Below are positions 28,549-36,581 of a DNA stretch of 64,000 nt, piece by piece. The stretch covers positions 6,282,001 through 6,346,000 of the forward strand of contig NZ_CP050022.2 of the NCBI RefSeq assembly GCF_011602485.2, read 5' to 3'. Position numbers and translations under genes: made by a program. The notes under the pieces are model-generated. The model worked only from the letters and a program-made list of their open reading frames with translations, did not search any database and had not been told where the DNA came from. The number at the start of each line of letters is the position of its first letter. The first letter of the stretch is position 1. The DNA is from Bradyrhizobium sp. 1(2017) (GTDB lineage Bacteria; Pseudomonadota; Alphaproteobacteria; Rhizobiales; Xanthobacteraceae).

Positions 28549-28796
28549 AGTCGCCCGTCGTGAAGCGGTCGATCGTCGTCGCCGGTCACAAGACGAGCGT
28601 CAGCCTGGAAGAAGCGTTCTGGAACGGCATGAAGGAGATCTCGGGCCTGCGCAACATGACGCTGTCCGAGCTCGTCGGCGAGATCGACAACAACCGGCAG
28701 CAGGGCAATCTGTCGTCGGCGATCCGCCTGTTCGTGCTGGACTACTTCAAGACCCGCGCCATGGCCGTCCAGCCGGAAAAGGTCCCGGCCCAGTAG
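28545..28796 (+). CDS. Ribbon-helix-helix domain protein
   Basis: This 83-residue protein looks like a ribbon-helix-helix DNA-binding protein. The strand VVKRSIVVAGHKTSVSLEEAFW is followed by the helices FWNGMKEISGLRNM and TLSELVGEIDNNRQQGNLSSAIRLFVLDYF. It overlaps the DUF4169 gene by four bases, a pairing I regard as recurrent in alphaproteobacteria. Probable role: transcriptional regulator of unknown targets. Confidence 0.75.
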   Translation: MKSPVVKRSIVVAGHKTSVSLEEAFWNGMKEISGLRNMTLSELVGEIDNNRQQGNLSSAIRLFVLDYFKTRAMAVQPEKVPAQ

Positions 28797-28800
28797 CCGC

Positions 28801-28824
28801 CGGGGCGTTTTCCCGGACGCCCCG
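28801..28824. terminator. Hairpin after the RHH gene
   Basis: Arms CGGGGCGT and ACGCCCCG enclose TTTCCCGG. It starts 5 bases past the RHH stop and precedes the feo regulatory region. Confidence 0.55.
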
Positions 28825-28834
28825 CGATCTGCAC

Positions 28835-28862
28835 TTTAAAATCACTCTAAAATCATTCTAAG
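28835..28862 (+). promoter_or_regulatory. Tandem iron-control-element-like sites before feoA
   Basis: Two overlapping 17-mers, TTTAAAATCACTCTAAA (28835) and TCTAAAATCATTCTAAG (28846), share the TCTAAA core at 11-base spacing. Both resemble the Irr-binding ICE motif of Bradyrhizobium (TTTAGAA...TTCTAAA type). They lie 60-87 bases before feoA, where an iron regulator would control ferrous-iron uptake. Confidence 0.6.
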
Positions 28863-28921
28863 GTGCAGCTTCGGCCAACCGGCGCGCTTGACCTTCATGC
28901 CCTGCATTGAAAATACAGGGC

Positions 28922-29197
28922 ATGACCGACACCAATGACAAGCGCCCGCACATGCCGCTGGGTCTGGCCCAGCGCGGCTATACCGGCGTCATCCAGCATC
29001 TGTCCGCCCGCGAGGCGGGCTCGGCGCTCTCGGATATCGAGCTCGAGAGCCGGCTGATCGAGCTCGGCTTCGTCGAGGGCGCCCGGGTCGAGGTCCTGCA
29101 TGAGGGGCTGGTCGGACGCGACCCGATCGCCGTGCGGGTCGACAGCATCACCATTGCGGTCCGTCGTCGCGAGGCCATGGCCATCATCGTCGCCTGA
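28922..29197 (+). CDS. feoA: FeoA, ferrous iron transport accessory protein
   Basis: This 91-residue protein with an SH3-like FeoA domain contains LESRLIELGFVEGARVEVLHEG and DPIAVRVDSITIAVRRREA. FeoA supports the FeoB channel, probably from the cytoplasm. The start at 28922 is preferred; an in-frame TTG at 28907 is possible. FeoB follows after 24 bases. Confidence 0.92.
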   Translation: MTDTNDKRPHMPLGLAQRGYTGVIQHLSAREAGSALSDIELESRLIELGFVEGARVEVLHEGLVGRDPIAVRVDSITIAVRRREAMAIIVA

Positions 29198-29221
29198 GCC
29201 AGCGACCGGACCCACTCACCC

Positions 29222-31093
29222 ATGGAATCACCCCTGCTGCATCTCGCCCTGGTGGGCACGCCAAACAGCGGCAAGACCTCGCTGTTCAATGCCCTGACCG
29301 GCAGCCGGCAGAAGGTTGCGAACTATCCGGGCGTCACCGTCGAGCGCAAGGAAGGCTTCTTCGTCACCCCGCTCGGCCGCCAGGTCTCCGTGGTCGACCT
29401 GCCCGGCACCTATTCGCTGCGCGGCCGCAGCCCGGACGAGGAGATCACCCGCGACTTCGTGCTCGGCAAGGCCTCCGGCGAGACGGTGCCGGATCTCGTG
29501 CTGTGCGTGGCCGATTCCACCAATCTGCGCCTGACCATCCGCCTGCTGCTCGAACTCAAGCGCACCGGGCGGCCGATGATCCTGGTGCTCAACATGTTCG
29601 ACATCGCCACGCGCCGCGGCATCACGGTCGACGTCGAGCGGCTCGCCAGGGAGCTCGGCGTGCCCGTGGTCACCTCGATCGCGGTGCGCAAGGGCGGCAC
29701 CGCCGACCTGTTGGCGCTGACCGACGAGATCTCGGCCAAGCTCGCCGCCGAGCCGGGAGAGAACAGCTGGCGCGTACTCAGCGTCAGCGAGCTGCGTGCA
29801 ACCCAGCGCGAAGCCGACCGCATCATTGCGGACTGCGTCGGCCTGCCTGCTCGCCCCGACACCTGGACAGCTCGGATCGACGCGATCGTTCTGCATCCCG
29901 TCGGCGGCCTCATCGTGCTGGCGCTGATCCTGTTCGTGATGTTCCAGGCGGTGTTCGCCTGGGCGCAGCCGCTGATGGACCTGCTCAACTCCGGTTTCGA
30001 TGCGCTTGGCGAGTTCGTCCACGCCACCCTGCCCGCGGGCCTGCTGCAAAGTTTCCTTCAGAACGGCGTGATCTCGGGCGTCGGCAGCGTCATCGTGTTC
30101 CTGCCGCAGATCATCATCATCTTCCTGTTCATCCTGCTGCTGGAAGATTTCGGCTACATGGCGCGCGCCGCGTTCCTGATGGACCGCATCATGGGCGGTG
30201 CCGGCCTGCACGGCCGCGCCTTCATTCCGCTGCTGTCGAGCTTCGCCTGCGCCATTCCCGGCATCATGGCGACGCGCGTGATCGACAACAAGCGCGACCG
30301 GCTGACCACGATCCTGATCGCGCCGCTGATGACCTGCTCGGCGCGCATTCCCGTCTACACGCTGATCATCTCCGCCTTCATTCCGGCCAGGGACGTCTGG
30401 GGCTTCATCAACCTCCAGGGCCTCGTGATGTTCGGCCTTTACGCCATCGGCATCGCCAGCGCGCTGCTGGTGTCGTTCCTGATCAAGTTCTTCATGCTGC
30501 GCGACTTTGCGCCGGCGCCGTTCATGCTGGAGCTGCCGGACTACAAGATGCCGCGGCTGAAATCGATCGCGATCGGCGTCTACACCCGCGCCAAGATGTT
30601 CCTGGTGCGCGCCGGCACCACGATCTTCTCGATGATGGTGCTGATCTGGTTCCTGGCCTCGTTCCCGCAGCCGCCCGCAGGCGCGACCGAGCCGGCGATC
30701 GACTTCAGCCTGGCGGCGATGATCGGCAAGGCGCTGGAGCCGCTGCTCGCACCGGTCGGATTCAACTGGCAGATCGCGGTCGCGCTGATCCCCGGCATGG
30801 CGGCGCGCGAGGTCGCGGTCGCGGCCCTCGGCACCGTCTATGCGATCGAGGGCGGCAAGGAGGCGGCCGAGCAGGTCGGACAGGTGCTGGCGACGAAATG
30901 GTCGCTTGCCACCGCGCTGTCGATGCTGGCCTGGTACATCTTCGCCCCGCAATGCGCCTCGACGCTGGCGGTGATCCGGCGCGAGACCGGAAGCTGGGCC
31001 TGGATGGCCGTGACCTTCACCTACATGCTGGTGCTGGCCTATGCGGCGAGCCTCGTGACCTACAACGTCGCGGTCGCCCTGGGCGCGGGATAG
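29222..31093 (+). CDS. feoB: FeoB, ferrous iron transporter GTPase
   Basis: FeoB takes up Fe2+ across the inner membrane. The 623-residue protein opens with a G domain: G1 GTPNSGKTS, switch region YPGVTVE, G3 DLPGTYS and G4 NMFD. After a short linker come two Gate regions with about eight helices, including SSFACAIPGIMATRVI and the Cys-containing MTCSARIPVYTLI. FeoC is not seen. The length is shorter than the E. coli protein (773) but typical for rhizobia. Iron control through the tandem sites upstream of feoA is likely. Confidence 0.96.
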   Translation: MESPLLHLALVGTPNSGKTSLFNALTGSRQKVANYPGVTVERKEGFFVTPLGRQVSVVDLPGTYSLRGRSPDEEITRDFVLGKASGETVPDLVLCVADSTNLRLTIRLLLELKRTGRPMILVLNMFDIATRRGITVDVERLARELGVPVVTSIAVRKGGTADLLALTDEISAKLAAEPGENSWRVLSVSELRATQREADRIIADCVGLPARPDTWTARIDAIVLHPVGGLIVLALILFVMFQAVFAWAQPLMDLLNSGFDALGEFVHATLPAGLLQSFLQNGVISGVGSVIVFLPQIIIIFLFILLLEDFGYMARAAFLMDRIMGGAGLHGRAFIPLLSSFACAIPGIMATRVIDNKRDRLTTILIAPLMTCSARIPVYTLIISAFIPARDVWGFINLQGLVMFGLYAIGIASALLVSFLIKFFMLRDFAPAPFMLELPDYKMPRLKSIAIGVYTRAKMFLVRAGTTIFSMMVLIWFLASFPQPPAGATEPAIDFSLAAMIGKALEPLLAPVGFNWQIAVALIPGMAAREVAVAALGTVYAIEGGKEAAEQVGQVLATKWSLATALSMLAWYIFAPQCASTLAVIRRETGSWAWMAVTFTYMLVLAYAASLVTYNVAVALGAG

Positions 31094-31296
31094 ACCCTCA
31101 CGCAACAAGTTCGCGAAAACAACCCCATGCACAGTAGACGGGCGTTGTGAAATCAATGGCTTAGCGTGTGCTAGAGAATCCGGGCTACGGACGCCGCGCC
31201 GGTTGCACCGTCGGGGCAAAACACTGGCACGATGGCATCGTCGAAGAATTTGCAGGGACGAGGATAGAGATCCCCTGGCACGGATACCAACGACTT
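31094..31296. other. Intergenic region between feoB and the MetA-like gene
   Basis: There is no gene in these 203 bases. The segment 31208-31246 is similar to a second segment at 33361-33398 (about 32 of 39 positions match). I see no terminator. Confidence 0.4.
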
Positions 31297-32220
31297 CTAG
31301 TATCCGTCACCCCATCGGTATTGCCACGCCAATCCGACCAGATTGAACCCGCTGCCGGTGCGGCTGTAGATACCCGTACTGGCATTGAACTTGACTGAAT
31401 TTTGCCGGTTGATGGGCACGGCGACCGTGAAACCTGCCCGCAGGTTCTCTTGCTCATTGTCGCCGGGCAGACCGTTCAAGGTGGTGCGTGCCCCCTTCAG
31501 GTAAAGGCCGTCCAGCGAAAACCATGCGCCTGAATCGAGGTTGCGAATGACAGCTCCCCGAACCAGATAGAGGGGTGCCTGCGCGAGCCGGTTGCCGATG
31601 AAGAAATCCCGATTGTCGGTGAAGAATGTGACACTCGGAGCGACCTCGAAGGTCCATGGGCCCCATGCTTTGGAGATGCCGAGCTCCGGCCTGAACGACC
31701 AGCGGTTGACGCCGAGATTGAGCAGCTTGTTGTCGTCATATTGCCCCAGGGGGGCGGACACCTGGAGGCTAATGCCGACCAGAATGTCCTGCTTGTAGTT
31801 CGCGAACTCCTTCAGCGGCAATGCCGGGGCTCCAAAGAGGTTCATGGTGACGCGGAAGCGCGGGTCGCCAAAGCCATTCATTTCCCGTTCGCGCGGCACG
31901 TCCGCAACGAGGCCGTGCGCGGAAAACGTTGAGTACGGAACGATCACATCGAATTTGGCGGATTGGCCGAACAGATCGAACGACCGCACATAGGCCATTG
32001 CGCCGGTATGGGCTTCGAACTTCGTATCGGCGACCGCGAGTGATGGATCGAACGCCAGCCTGCCCTGCGAATAGAGGTAACCCGAGATCAGGAAATTGAG
32101 CCCGACCGGCGTGTTGCTGTAAAGCCTTGGCTCCGCATCCTGACCGTTTGCCTCCGCCGCGATGATGGTCGCCGCGAGGGCAAGACCCGTGCGAATACGA
32201 TTGCGGATCCTGTCATTCAT
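31297..32220 (-). CDS. Outer-membrane MetA-pathway-of-phenol-degradation-like protein
   Basis: This 307-residue exported protein has a signal peptide (RTGLALAATIIAAEANGQ) and a beta-rich body of the Phenol_MetA_deg/transporter family. It has alternating aromatic strands such as PVGLNFLISGYLYSQG and RFRVTMNLFGAPA, and ends WQYRWGDGY. Family members are thought to be outer-membrane channels, with function largely unproven. The start at 32220 follows AGGAG. It diverges from the exported-protein gene at 32383; a FixK-type box lies between them. Confidence 0.72.
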   Translation of the reverse strand: MNDRIRNRIRTGLALAATIIAAEANGQDAEPRLYSNTPVGLNFLISGYLYSQGRLAFDPSLAVADTKFEAHTGAMAYVRSFDLFGQSAKFDVIVPYSTFSAHGLVADVPREREMNGFGDPRFRVTMNLFGAPALPLKEFANYKQDILVGISLQVSAPLGQYDDNKLLNLGVNRWSFRPELGISKAWGPWTFEVAPSVTFFTDNRDFFIGNRLAQAPLYLVRGAVIRNLDSGAWFSLDGLYLKGARTTLNGLPGDNEQENLRAGFTVAVPINRQNSVKFNASTGIYSRTGSGFNLVGLAWQYRWGDGY

Positions 32221-32274
32221 CTCCTGCCGCCTCGGCAACCCGATGAAGCCTGTTTCCGGCAGTCTACGCATGGC

Positions 32275-32288
32275 TTGATCTATCTCAA
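32275..32288. promoter_or_regulatory. FixK/FNR-type box A
   Basis: TTGATCTATCTCAA fits TTGA-N6-TCAA exactly. It lies 55 bases before the MetA-like gene and 95 before the gene at 32383, so it could serve either direction. Confidence 0.7.
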
Positions 32289-32382
32289 TCCCCAGCACGG
32301 CCGACGACGTGAGTTGGTTCGCCTGGTCGGGCAACAAGGGAGTTGTCGTTGCCCCGCCGGATTCGCTGTGTCGGAGGTGAAA

Positions 32383-32745
32383 ATGAAGCGAGCCGCACTC
32401 GTGACAACCATCCTCGCCCTTGGGACGATTCTTCCTGGGATGATTGCTGGAGCCGGGGCCCAATCCCAGGCCGTGCAATGTTCGTCCTACTACATTTCCG
32501 AGATCACTCTCGTATCGACCGCCGACGGCGAGGCCGGGCATGTTCAGACCTTCGTGGGGTTTGGTCCCTCCAAGGAAGAGGCAGAGAACAAGGCGCTTGG
32601 GTGGTGCTCGCACATCAGGTTCGATCTTGAGACGTGCGTGAACTCGGATCGCGCCACCGCTCGCAATTCGGCTTCGGAGGGCGGCAGTGGTTTGCTGCAT
32701 CTCAAATACAGGAAGGCGGTCGCGCGCATTACCGGGTGTAGCTAA
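32383..32745 (+). CDS. Small exported protein of unknown function
   Basis: The 120-residue product has a signal peptide (KRAALVTTILALGTILPGMIAGAGAQ) and a small mature domain with four Cys (QCSSYY, WCSHIR, ETCVNS, ITGCS), suggesting disulfides. The start at 32383 is chosen for GGAGG upstream. A FixK-type box lies 95 bases before it, placing a class-II promoter start about 60 bases from the ATG. No family recognised. Confidence 0.65.
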   Translation: MKRAALVTTILALGTILPGMIAGAGAQSQAVQCSSYYISEITLVSTADGEAGHVQTFVGFGPSKEEAENKALGWCSHIRFDLETCVNSDRATARNSASEGGSGLLHLKYRKAVARITGCS

Positions 32746-32854
32746 ATCTGGCTGTGCCGTCTTGCGATGCTCATCTCGCGCGTCGCCGCCGCGATCAAGT
32801 CGGCCAAGGTTCGACACAACCTTTTCGGACCGCGGCGTAACGGCCCCCGCAAGG

Positions 32855-32868
32855 TTGATCTACATCAA
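32855..32868 (+). promoter_or_regulatory. FixK/FNR-type box B
   Basis: TTGATCTACATCAA is a perfect TTGAT-N4-ATCAA palindrome. Its centre is 100 bases upstream of the ATG at 32962. Confidence 0.75.
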
Positions 32869-32961
32869 CGTGATCGATCCCTGGAAGAACAGGTTGAGGC
32901 CGGCGCAGAGGAAACGGCTCTCGTCACCTGCATTTCGGAAAAAGCAACCGGGAGGACCATC

Positions 32962-33225
32962 ATGAATCCGAGAAAGCGTTTTTCGATCAAGTCCATGACA
33001 GTTTCAGGCCTGGCTGCCAGCGCCCTCCTGGGTCTCGCAGGCGTGACGCTCAATCCGGCACCGGCCGCCGCGGTCGTGTATTGCCAGTACGTTGACTATC
33101 CGGTTGGTTGCGTCGCGCGGTCGGGCGTCGTGCTGAGGCCCCGGCCCGTCGCGCGTGCTGCGGTCCGTCACAATGTCGGCGGCAACGCAAATGGCGGCGT
33201 CAATCGGGTCGGCGCGCGACGCTAA
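32962..33225 (+). CDS. Small exported basic protein of unknown function
   Basis: This 87-residue protein has a long signal peptide (to about residue 37, NPAPAAA). The short mature part has two Cys (VVYCQYVDYPVGCVA) and an Arg-rich tail ending NGGVNRVGARR. GGGAGG lies upstream of the ATG. FixK-type box B precedes it. No family recognised. Confidence 0.65.
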   Translation: MNPRKRFSIKSMTVSGLAASALLGLAGVTLNPAPAAAVVYCQYVDYPVGCVARSGVVLRPRPVARAAVRHNVGGNANGGVNRVGARR

Positions 33226-33519
33226 GGTCTGACCTGGGGGCCACGACCGGAGCTGGTTGCTGCGGTGTATTCATGCGCGGAAGCCGCGCAGCAGTCTTGG
33301 TTGGGCTGCACGCAGCTTCGAGCTCCGCACTTGTGTGACTCGCCTCCCCTGCCTGATACTCCGTCGGGCAAGACACTGGCCCAACGGCACCATCGAAGCT
33401 GCCCGATCCGAATATCTTTGCGTGCTTGATCTGAATCAAGCTTCGCTCGCGCAACGAATCCGAGAATGGCGCAACGTCGTCGCAAACTGGGCCCATTTGG
33501 GGGGCACGGAGCGACTGGG
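33226..33519. other. Intergenic region with FixK-type box C
   Basis: These 294 bases hold box C (33426-33439) and, at 33361-33398, a segment similar to 31208-31246. No gene is supported. Confidence 0.45.
33426..33439 (+). promoter_or_regulatory. FixK/FNR-type box C
   Basis: TTGATCTGAATCAA is a perfect TTGAT-N4-ATCAA palindrome. A promoter start about 41 bases downstream would be near 33474. Confidence 0.75.
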
Positions 33520-33972
33520 ATGCCGCTTTTGGCGTATTTCTGGAAGGTCGGAGCGGCGCTGCTCGCGCTCCTCTTCGTTGCGGACTTTTGTCTGCCGAAA
33601 GTGCCGATCGCGGAGAAGGCGGTTGAGGACCGGCCGGCGATACACATTCACTCGGATCGCAAATGGCCCGAGCGCGTGGCCCTCGACACCAGCATGCCGG
33701 TCATCGTCGCAGCAGCGCCCGAAATCGCAATCGCGCAGGCCACGGCTCTCCCCGTCCCTCCGGAGCCACCGATCGTCCGGGCGGAGACGCTCGCAGTTGC
33801 CAATGCACTCGCCATGGTACGCACGGGTCCGCCTCCGCGCGAGGCCGTCGATCGGCAGCGGAGGCCCAAGTCCCAACGCATCGCAAAGCGATCGAAGCGA
33901 CATGCGCCGCCGCAAATGGTTCTGGCCGCGCGGCAGGGACAATTCGCCTGGTTCGGGTATAGGTACTGGTAG
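33520..33972 (+). CDS. Single-pass membrane protein of unknown function
   Basis: This 150-residue protein begins with one membrane segment (LLAYFWKVGAALLALLFVADFCL). A Pro/Ala-rich periplasmic part follows, and the basic tail ends QFAWFGYRYW. I choose the start at 33520 over 33466 because box C predicts transcription from about 33474, after the earlier ATG. No family recognised. Confidence 0.55.
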   Translation: MPLLAYFWKVGAALLALLFVADFCLPKVPIAEKAVEDRPAIHIHSDRKWPERVALDTSMPVIVAAAPEIAIAQATALPVPPEPPIVRAETLAVANALAMVRTGPPPREAVDRQRRPKSQRIAKRSKRHAPPQMVLAARQGQFAWFGYRYW

Positions 33973-34061
33973 ACCGCGCGACGTCAGATGCGCTGCGCCT
34001 GACCATGAACCTCAATGCGCCCGGCGCCCGGCGACGACCCGGACGCCGATGCCGATGGCAT

Positions 34062-34301
34062 CTATTGGTACAAGGCGCAAACGCCTCCCTGCCAGCGAAC
34101 ACATCGACGCACCGCCCGGCGCGTCTGGCGGACCGTCGTCCTTGCGACGCATACGCCGTTGATCCGCGTTCGTCCCACGCCGCAAGCAGCCGCAACCGGC
34201 GTGATCATGCTCTCCGGCTGAGGAATCGGAGCAGGCGTCATACCTTGGGCCGAGGTCCCGACCAGCAAGGCGAAAGTCACGATAGCGAGCCACCTCATCA
34301 T
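34062..34301 (-). CDS. Small exported Cys-rich protein of unknown function
   Basis: This 79-residue protein has a signal peptide (RWLAIVTFALLVGTSAQG) and a mature region with four Cys (AACGVG, GVCVAR, RRCVRW, GVCALY), so two disulfides are likely. AAGGAG lies upstream of the paired start codons. No FixK-type box is apparent before it. It sits among similar small exported proteins. Confidence 0.6.
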   Translation of the reverse strand: MMRWLAIVTFALLVGTSAQGMTPAPIPQPESMITPVAAACGVGRTRINGVCVARTTVRQTRRAVRRCVRWQGGVCALYQ

Positions 34302-34412
34302 TGTGAGTCTCCTTTCGTCGAAGGATGAAGGCCTGTCCGACAGTCTCCAGCCGCATTGCCATCCTGCACCGACGGTTCCAGCAATCTCGGCGTCGAAGGC
34401 TGCGGCAGGAAC

Positions 34413-34435
34413 GGAGGCGGCGAGCGGCCGCCTCC
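34413..34435 (-). terminator. Hairpin after the 34.4-kb small gene
   Basis: Arms GGAGGCGG and CCGCCTCC enclose 7 bases. It starts 12 bases past the stop of the gene ending at 34448, on its strand. Confidence 0.5.
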
Positions 34436-34447
34436 TTCTGCAGTTTC

Positions 34448-34774
34448 CTATTGGCAAACATACATGATGCCGTCGCCGCCCTTGACGAGCGTGCCCGGCG
34501 TGCAACCAATGCCATTGCGAGCGGCATAATCCGCCCAACCACTATAGCGGTAGTTCCAGGGGCCACCGGCGTAATAGGCTCGCACCGCGTACCAGGGCAG
34601 GCCCGCCTGGTCCGCGATGTAGCCGCCGCGATAAAGCGGCCCAACATAGATCCTATCTCTTGCTTCGGCGCTGCTGATCGAAAGCGACAGCCGGCCCTGC
34701 TCGGACCAACTCAATGACATCGAGGCTGCGCACGCGAACGCGGCAGCCGCCACTGTCAGTCGTTTTGCATCCAT
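34448..34774 (-). CDS. Small exported protein of unknown function
   Basis: The 108-residue protein has a signal segment (KRLTVAAAAFACAASMSLS). The Tyr/Gly-rich mature part contains RIYVGPLYRGGYIADQ and YYAGGPWNYRYSGW, and ends CTPGTLVKGGDGIMYVCQ with two Cys. The start at 34774 is set by GGAGG at proper spacing. A FixK-type box (D) lies 63 bases upstream. No family recognised. Confidence 0.65.
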   Translation of the reverse strand: MDAKRLTVAAAAFACAASMSLSWSEQGRLSLSISSAEARDRIYVGPLYRGGYIADQAGLPWYAVRAYYAGGPWNYRYSGWADYAARNGIGCTPGTLVKGGDGIMYVCQ

Positions 34775-34837
34775 ATTCGCCTCCATAGGCTGGTGAGATC
34801 CAGCATGCGGAGCGTGAAAAGCGTTCGAGCGTCGATA

Positions 34838-34851
34838 TTGCGCTAGATCAA
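34838..34851. promoter_or_regulatory. FixK/FNR-type box D
   Basis: Read on the minus strand it is TTGATCTAGCGCAA, fitting the relaxed TTG(A/C)-N6-(T/G)CAA FixK pattern. It lies between the gene starting at 34774 and the broken channel gene starting at 34940. Confidence 0.55.
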
Positions 34852-34939
34852 GCTGCGACCCTTTCTCACACAGGCATATGCTCTTCATCGCGCCGCCCGC
34901 CCGCGGATCGACGGCCGACAACGAACGCACGAGGGGAAG

Positions 34940-35627
34940 ATGGCGACAAAGGAGCGGCTGCGACTGAGCCTCAACGGCTGGCTGCACACGCTGTTGACAT
35001 TCCTGCTGATTCTATCGTCTTCGTGCTTGCGCCCTCGCAGGCCACCGGGTTGTTTGCTCTTCACGGAGGGGCGATCACCATCCTGCTGGCGGTCATCGCG
35101 GGCATGGCGATGATCTCGTAGAGCAAGACAGCGCTTCTCATGATGTCGCTCGCGCTGCTCATCAACATCTCCGTCTTCTTCGAGCGCGCTATTACTATGC
35201 GTGGCCTTACAACCTTCACCTTCTGGCGCGGGCCCGGCTGGTGATCGCGGCGACTCTCGGTTTCGTGGTCACGAGAGCGGTGTTTGGCCCAGGCTATGTC
35301 AGCCACCACCGGATCGTCGGCGCCGTACTGGTCTATCTGCTGATTGCTGTTGGATTTGCCTGCATATTCACGTTTCTGGGATTATCGATCGACGGTGCAT
35401 TCAAGGGAATCGAATTCGAGGATGACCGCTCGCTCGCGAGCAAGGTCTTCTATCTCAGCTTCGCCACGCTGATGACGACCGGATATGGCGATATCGTACC
35501 GGTCCATCCCTGGGCGAGAAGTCTCTGCAACATCGAAGCGGTGATCGGGCAACTCTATCCGGCAACGCTCCTGGCAAGACTCGTCACGCTCGAACTCGGC
35601 GAGCAGAAGCGACCCATTGACCGATGA
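34940..35627 (+). pseudogene. Broken two-helix potassium channel
   Basis: The start (MATKERLRLSLNGWLHTLLTFLL) loses frame near 35012, continues as IVFVLAPSQATGLFALHGG, and meets an in-frame TAG at 35119-35121. It changes frame again near 35188 to YYYAWPYNLHLLARARLVIAA. The rest (35241-35627) is intact: a helix, the selectivity filter TTGYGD in ATLMTTGYGDIVPV, and a last helix. The family is an Ion_trans_2-type K+ channel. Two frameshifts and one stop make loss of function likely, unless the intact 3' part (start at 35241, 128 residues) is still used. Confidence 0.75.
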
Positions 35628-35802
35628 TGTGCTGCCGAACGCAGCACTTGCCTGTTACTTGGTACAATGCACGTTAGTACGATAGTCACCGGTTCCCGCT
35701 TCGAACAAGCTTGATTACGGCCAGAACGAGGCGGCGCGACCCCCGAGTCTCACGCGCTGCGACTGACAAACCCGATCGTCATGAGATTGAGGAGTTGGTC
35801 CG

Positions 35803-36486
35803 ATGCTGATGCACTTGACCTCGGCTTCCCTGCCCCGCCCGCATTCTCTCAGTGAACTCGGAATGATCGCGGACTCCAATCCGATGATCAGCCTGAGCGA
35901 GTTCAAATACCGGCGCGGTAGCGAGATCTACGGCGAGAAGGAGCCCGCCGAGTATATCTACCAAGTCAAGTCGGGGACGGTACGAAGCTACAAGCTGCTG
36001 CCCGACGGACGCCGGCAGATCAACGCATTCCATGTCCCCGGCGACATCTTCGGATTGGAGAACGGCGGGGTGCATCGCTTCACGGCAGAAGCCGTGGTGG
36101 ACACGACCGTGCGCCTGATCAGGCGCGAGAGCCTCGACAGTGCCGCCGAAAATGACGGCGCGCTGACCAGGAATCTGCTCCGCATGGCCACGACGAATCT
36201 TCGGCATGCGGAGAACCACATGCTTCTGCTCGGGCGCAAGAGGTCGATGGAGCGGGTTGCCGCCTTCCTGATCGAAATGAACGGACGGCTCACTGCCGCA
36301 GGTATCCTGGCGCTGCCGATGACCCGGCGCGACATCGCGGATTATCTCGGCCTGACGATCGAGACCATCTCGCGGTCGCTGTCGTATTTGCGCGAGCTCG
36401 GCATCCTCCGCTTCATCGACAACAACCAGCGTCACCTCGTCATCCTGGACATGCAGCAACTCGCGGCATTCGACCGGCAGAATTGA
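35803..36486 (+). CDS. Crp/Fnr-family regulator, FixK-like
   Basis: This 227-residue regulator has an N-terminal cyclic-nucleotide-fold domain (EYIYQVKSGTVRSYKLLPDGRRQI; FHVPGDIFGLE). A C-terminal HTH_Crp follows: MTRRDIADYLGLTIETISRSLSYLRELGIL. The recognition helix ETISR matches the E-x-x-S-R set that reads TTGA half-sites in FNR and FixK. There is no Cys cluster, so it does not sense oxygen by an iron-sulfur centre. It lies beside several FixK-type boxes and could be their regulator, or one of several. GAGGAG lies upstream. Confidence 0.88.
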   Translation: MLMHLTSASLPRPHSLSELGMIADSNPMISLSEFKYRRGSEIYGEKEPAEYIYQVKSGTVRSYKLLPDGRRQINAFHVPGDIFGLENGGVHRFTAEAVVDTTVRLIRRESLDSAAENDGALTRNLLRMATTNLRHAENHMLLLGRKRSMERVAAFLIEMNGRLTAAGILALPMTRRDIADYLGLTIETISRSLSYLRELGILRFIDNNQRHLVILDMQQLAAFDRQN

Positions 36487-36534
36487 CGGCGAAGGCGGCT
36501 GAATCCCAGCGATTGATCGGGGGACGCAAAGAGA

Positions 36535-36558
36535 AGGCCCCGGGCGATGCCGGGGCCT
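36535..36558. terminator. Bidirectional terminator
   Basis: Arms AGGCCCCGG and CCGGGGCCT (9 bp) enclose GCGATG between two convergent genes. Confidence 0.65.
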
Positions 36559-36581
36559 AAGTTCACTGGGAAGACTCAAGA

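Noticed and set aside
29228..31219. 663-codon minus-strand frame over feoB
   Set aside because: It is antisense to feoB; composition is His/Gln/Arg-rich with no motif.
31225..31239. Possible sigma-54 promoter TGGCACG...
   Set aside because: The downstream element reads CATC instead of TTGC.
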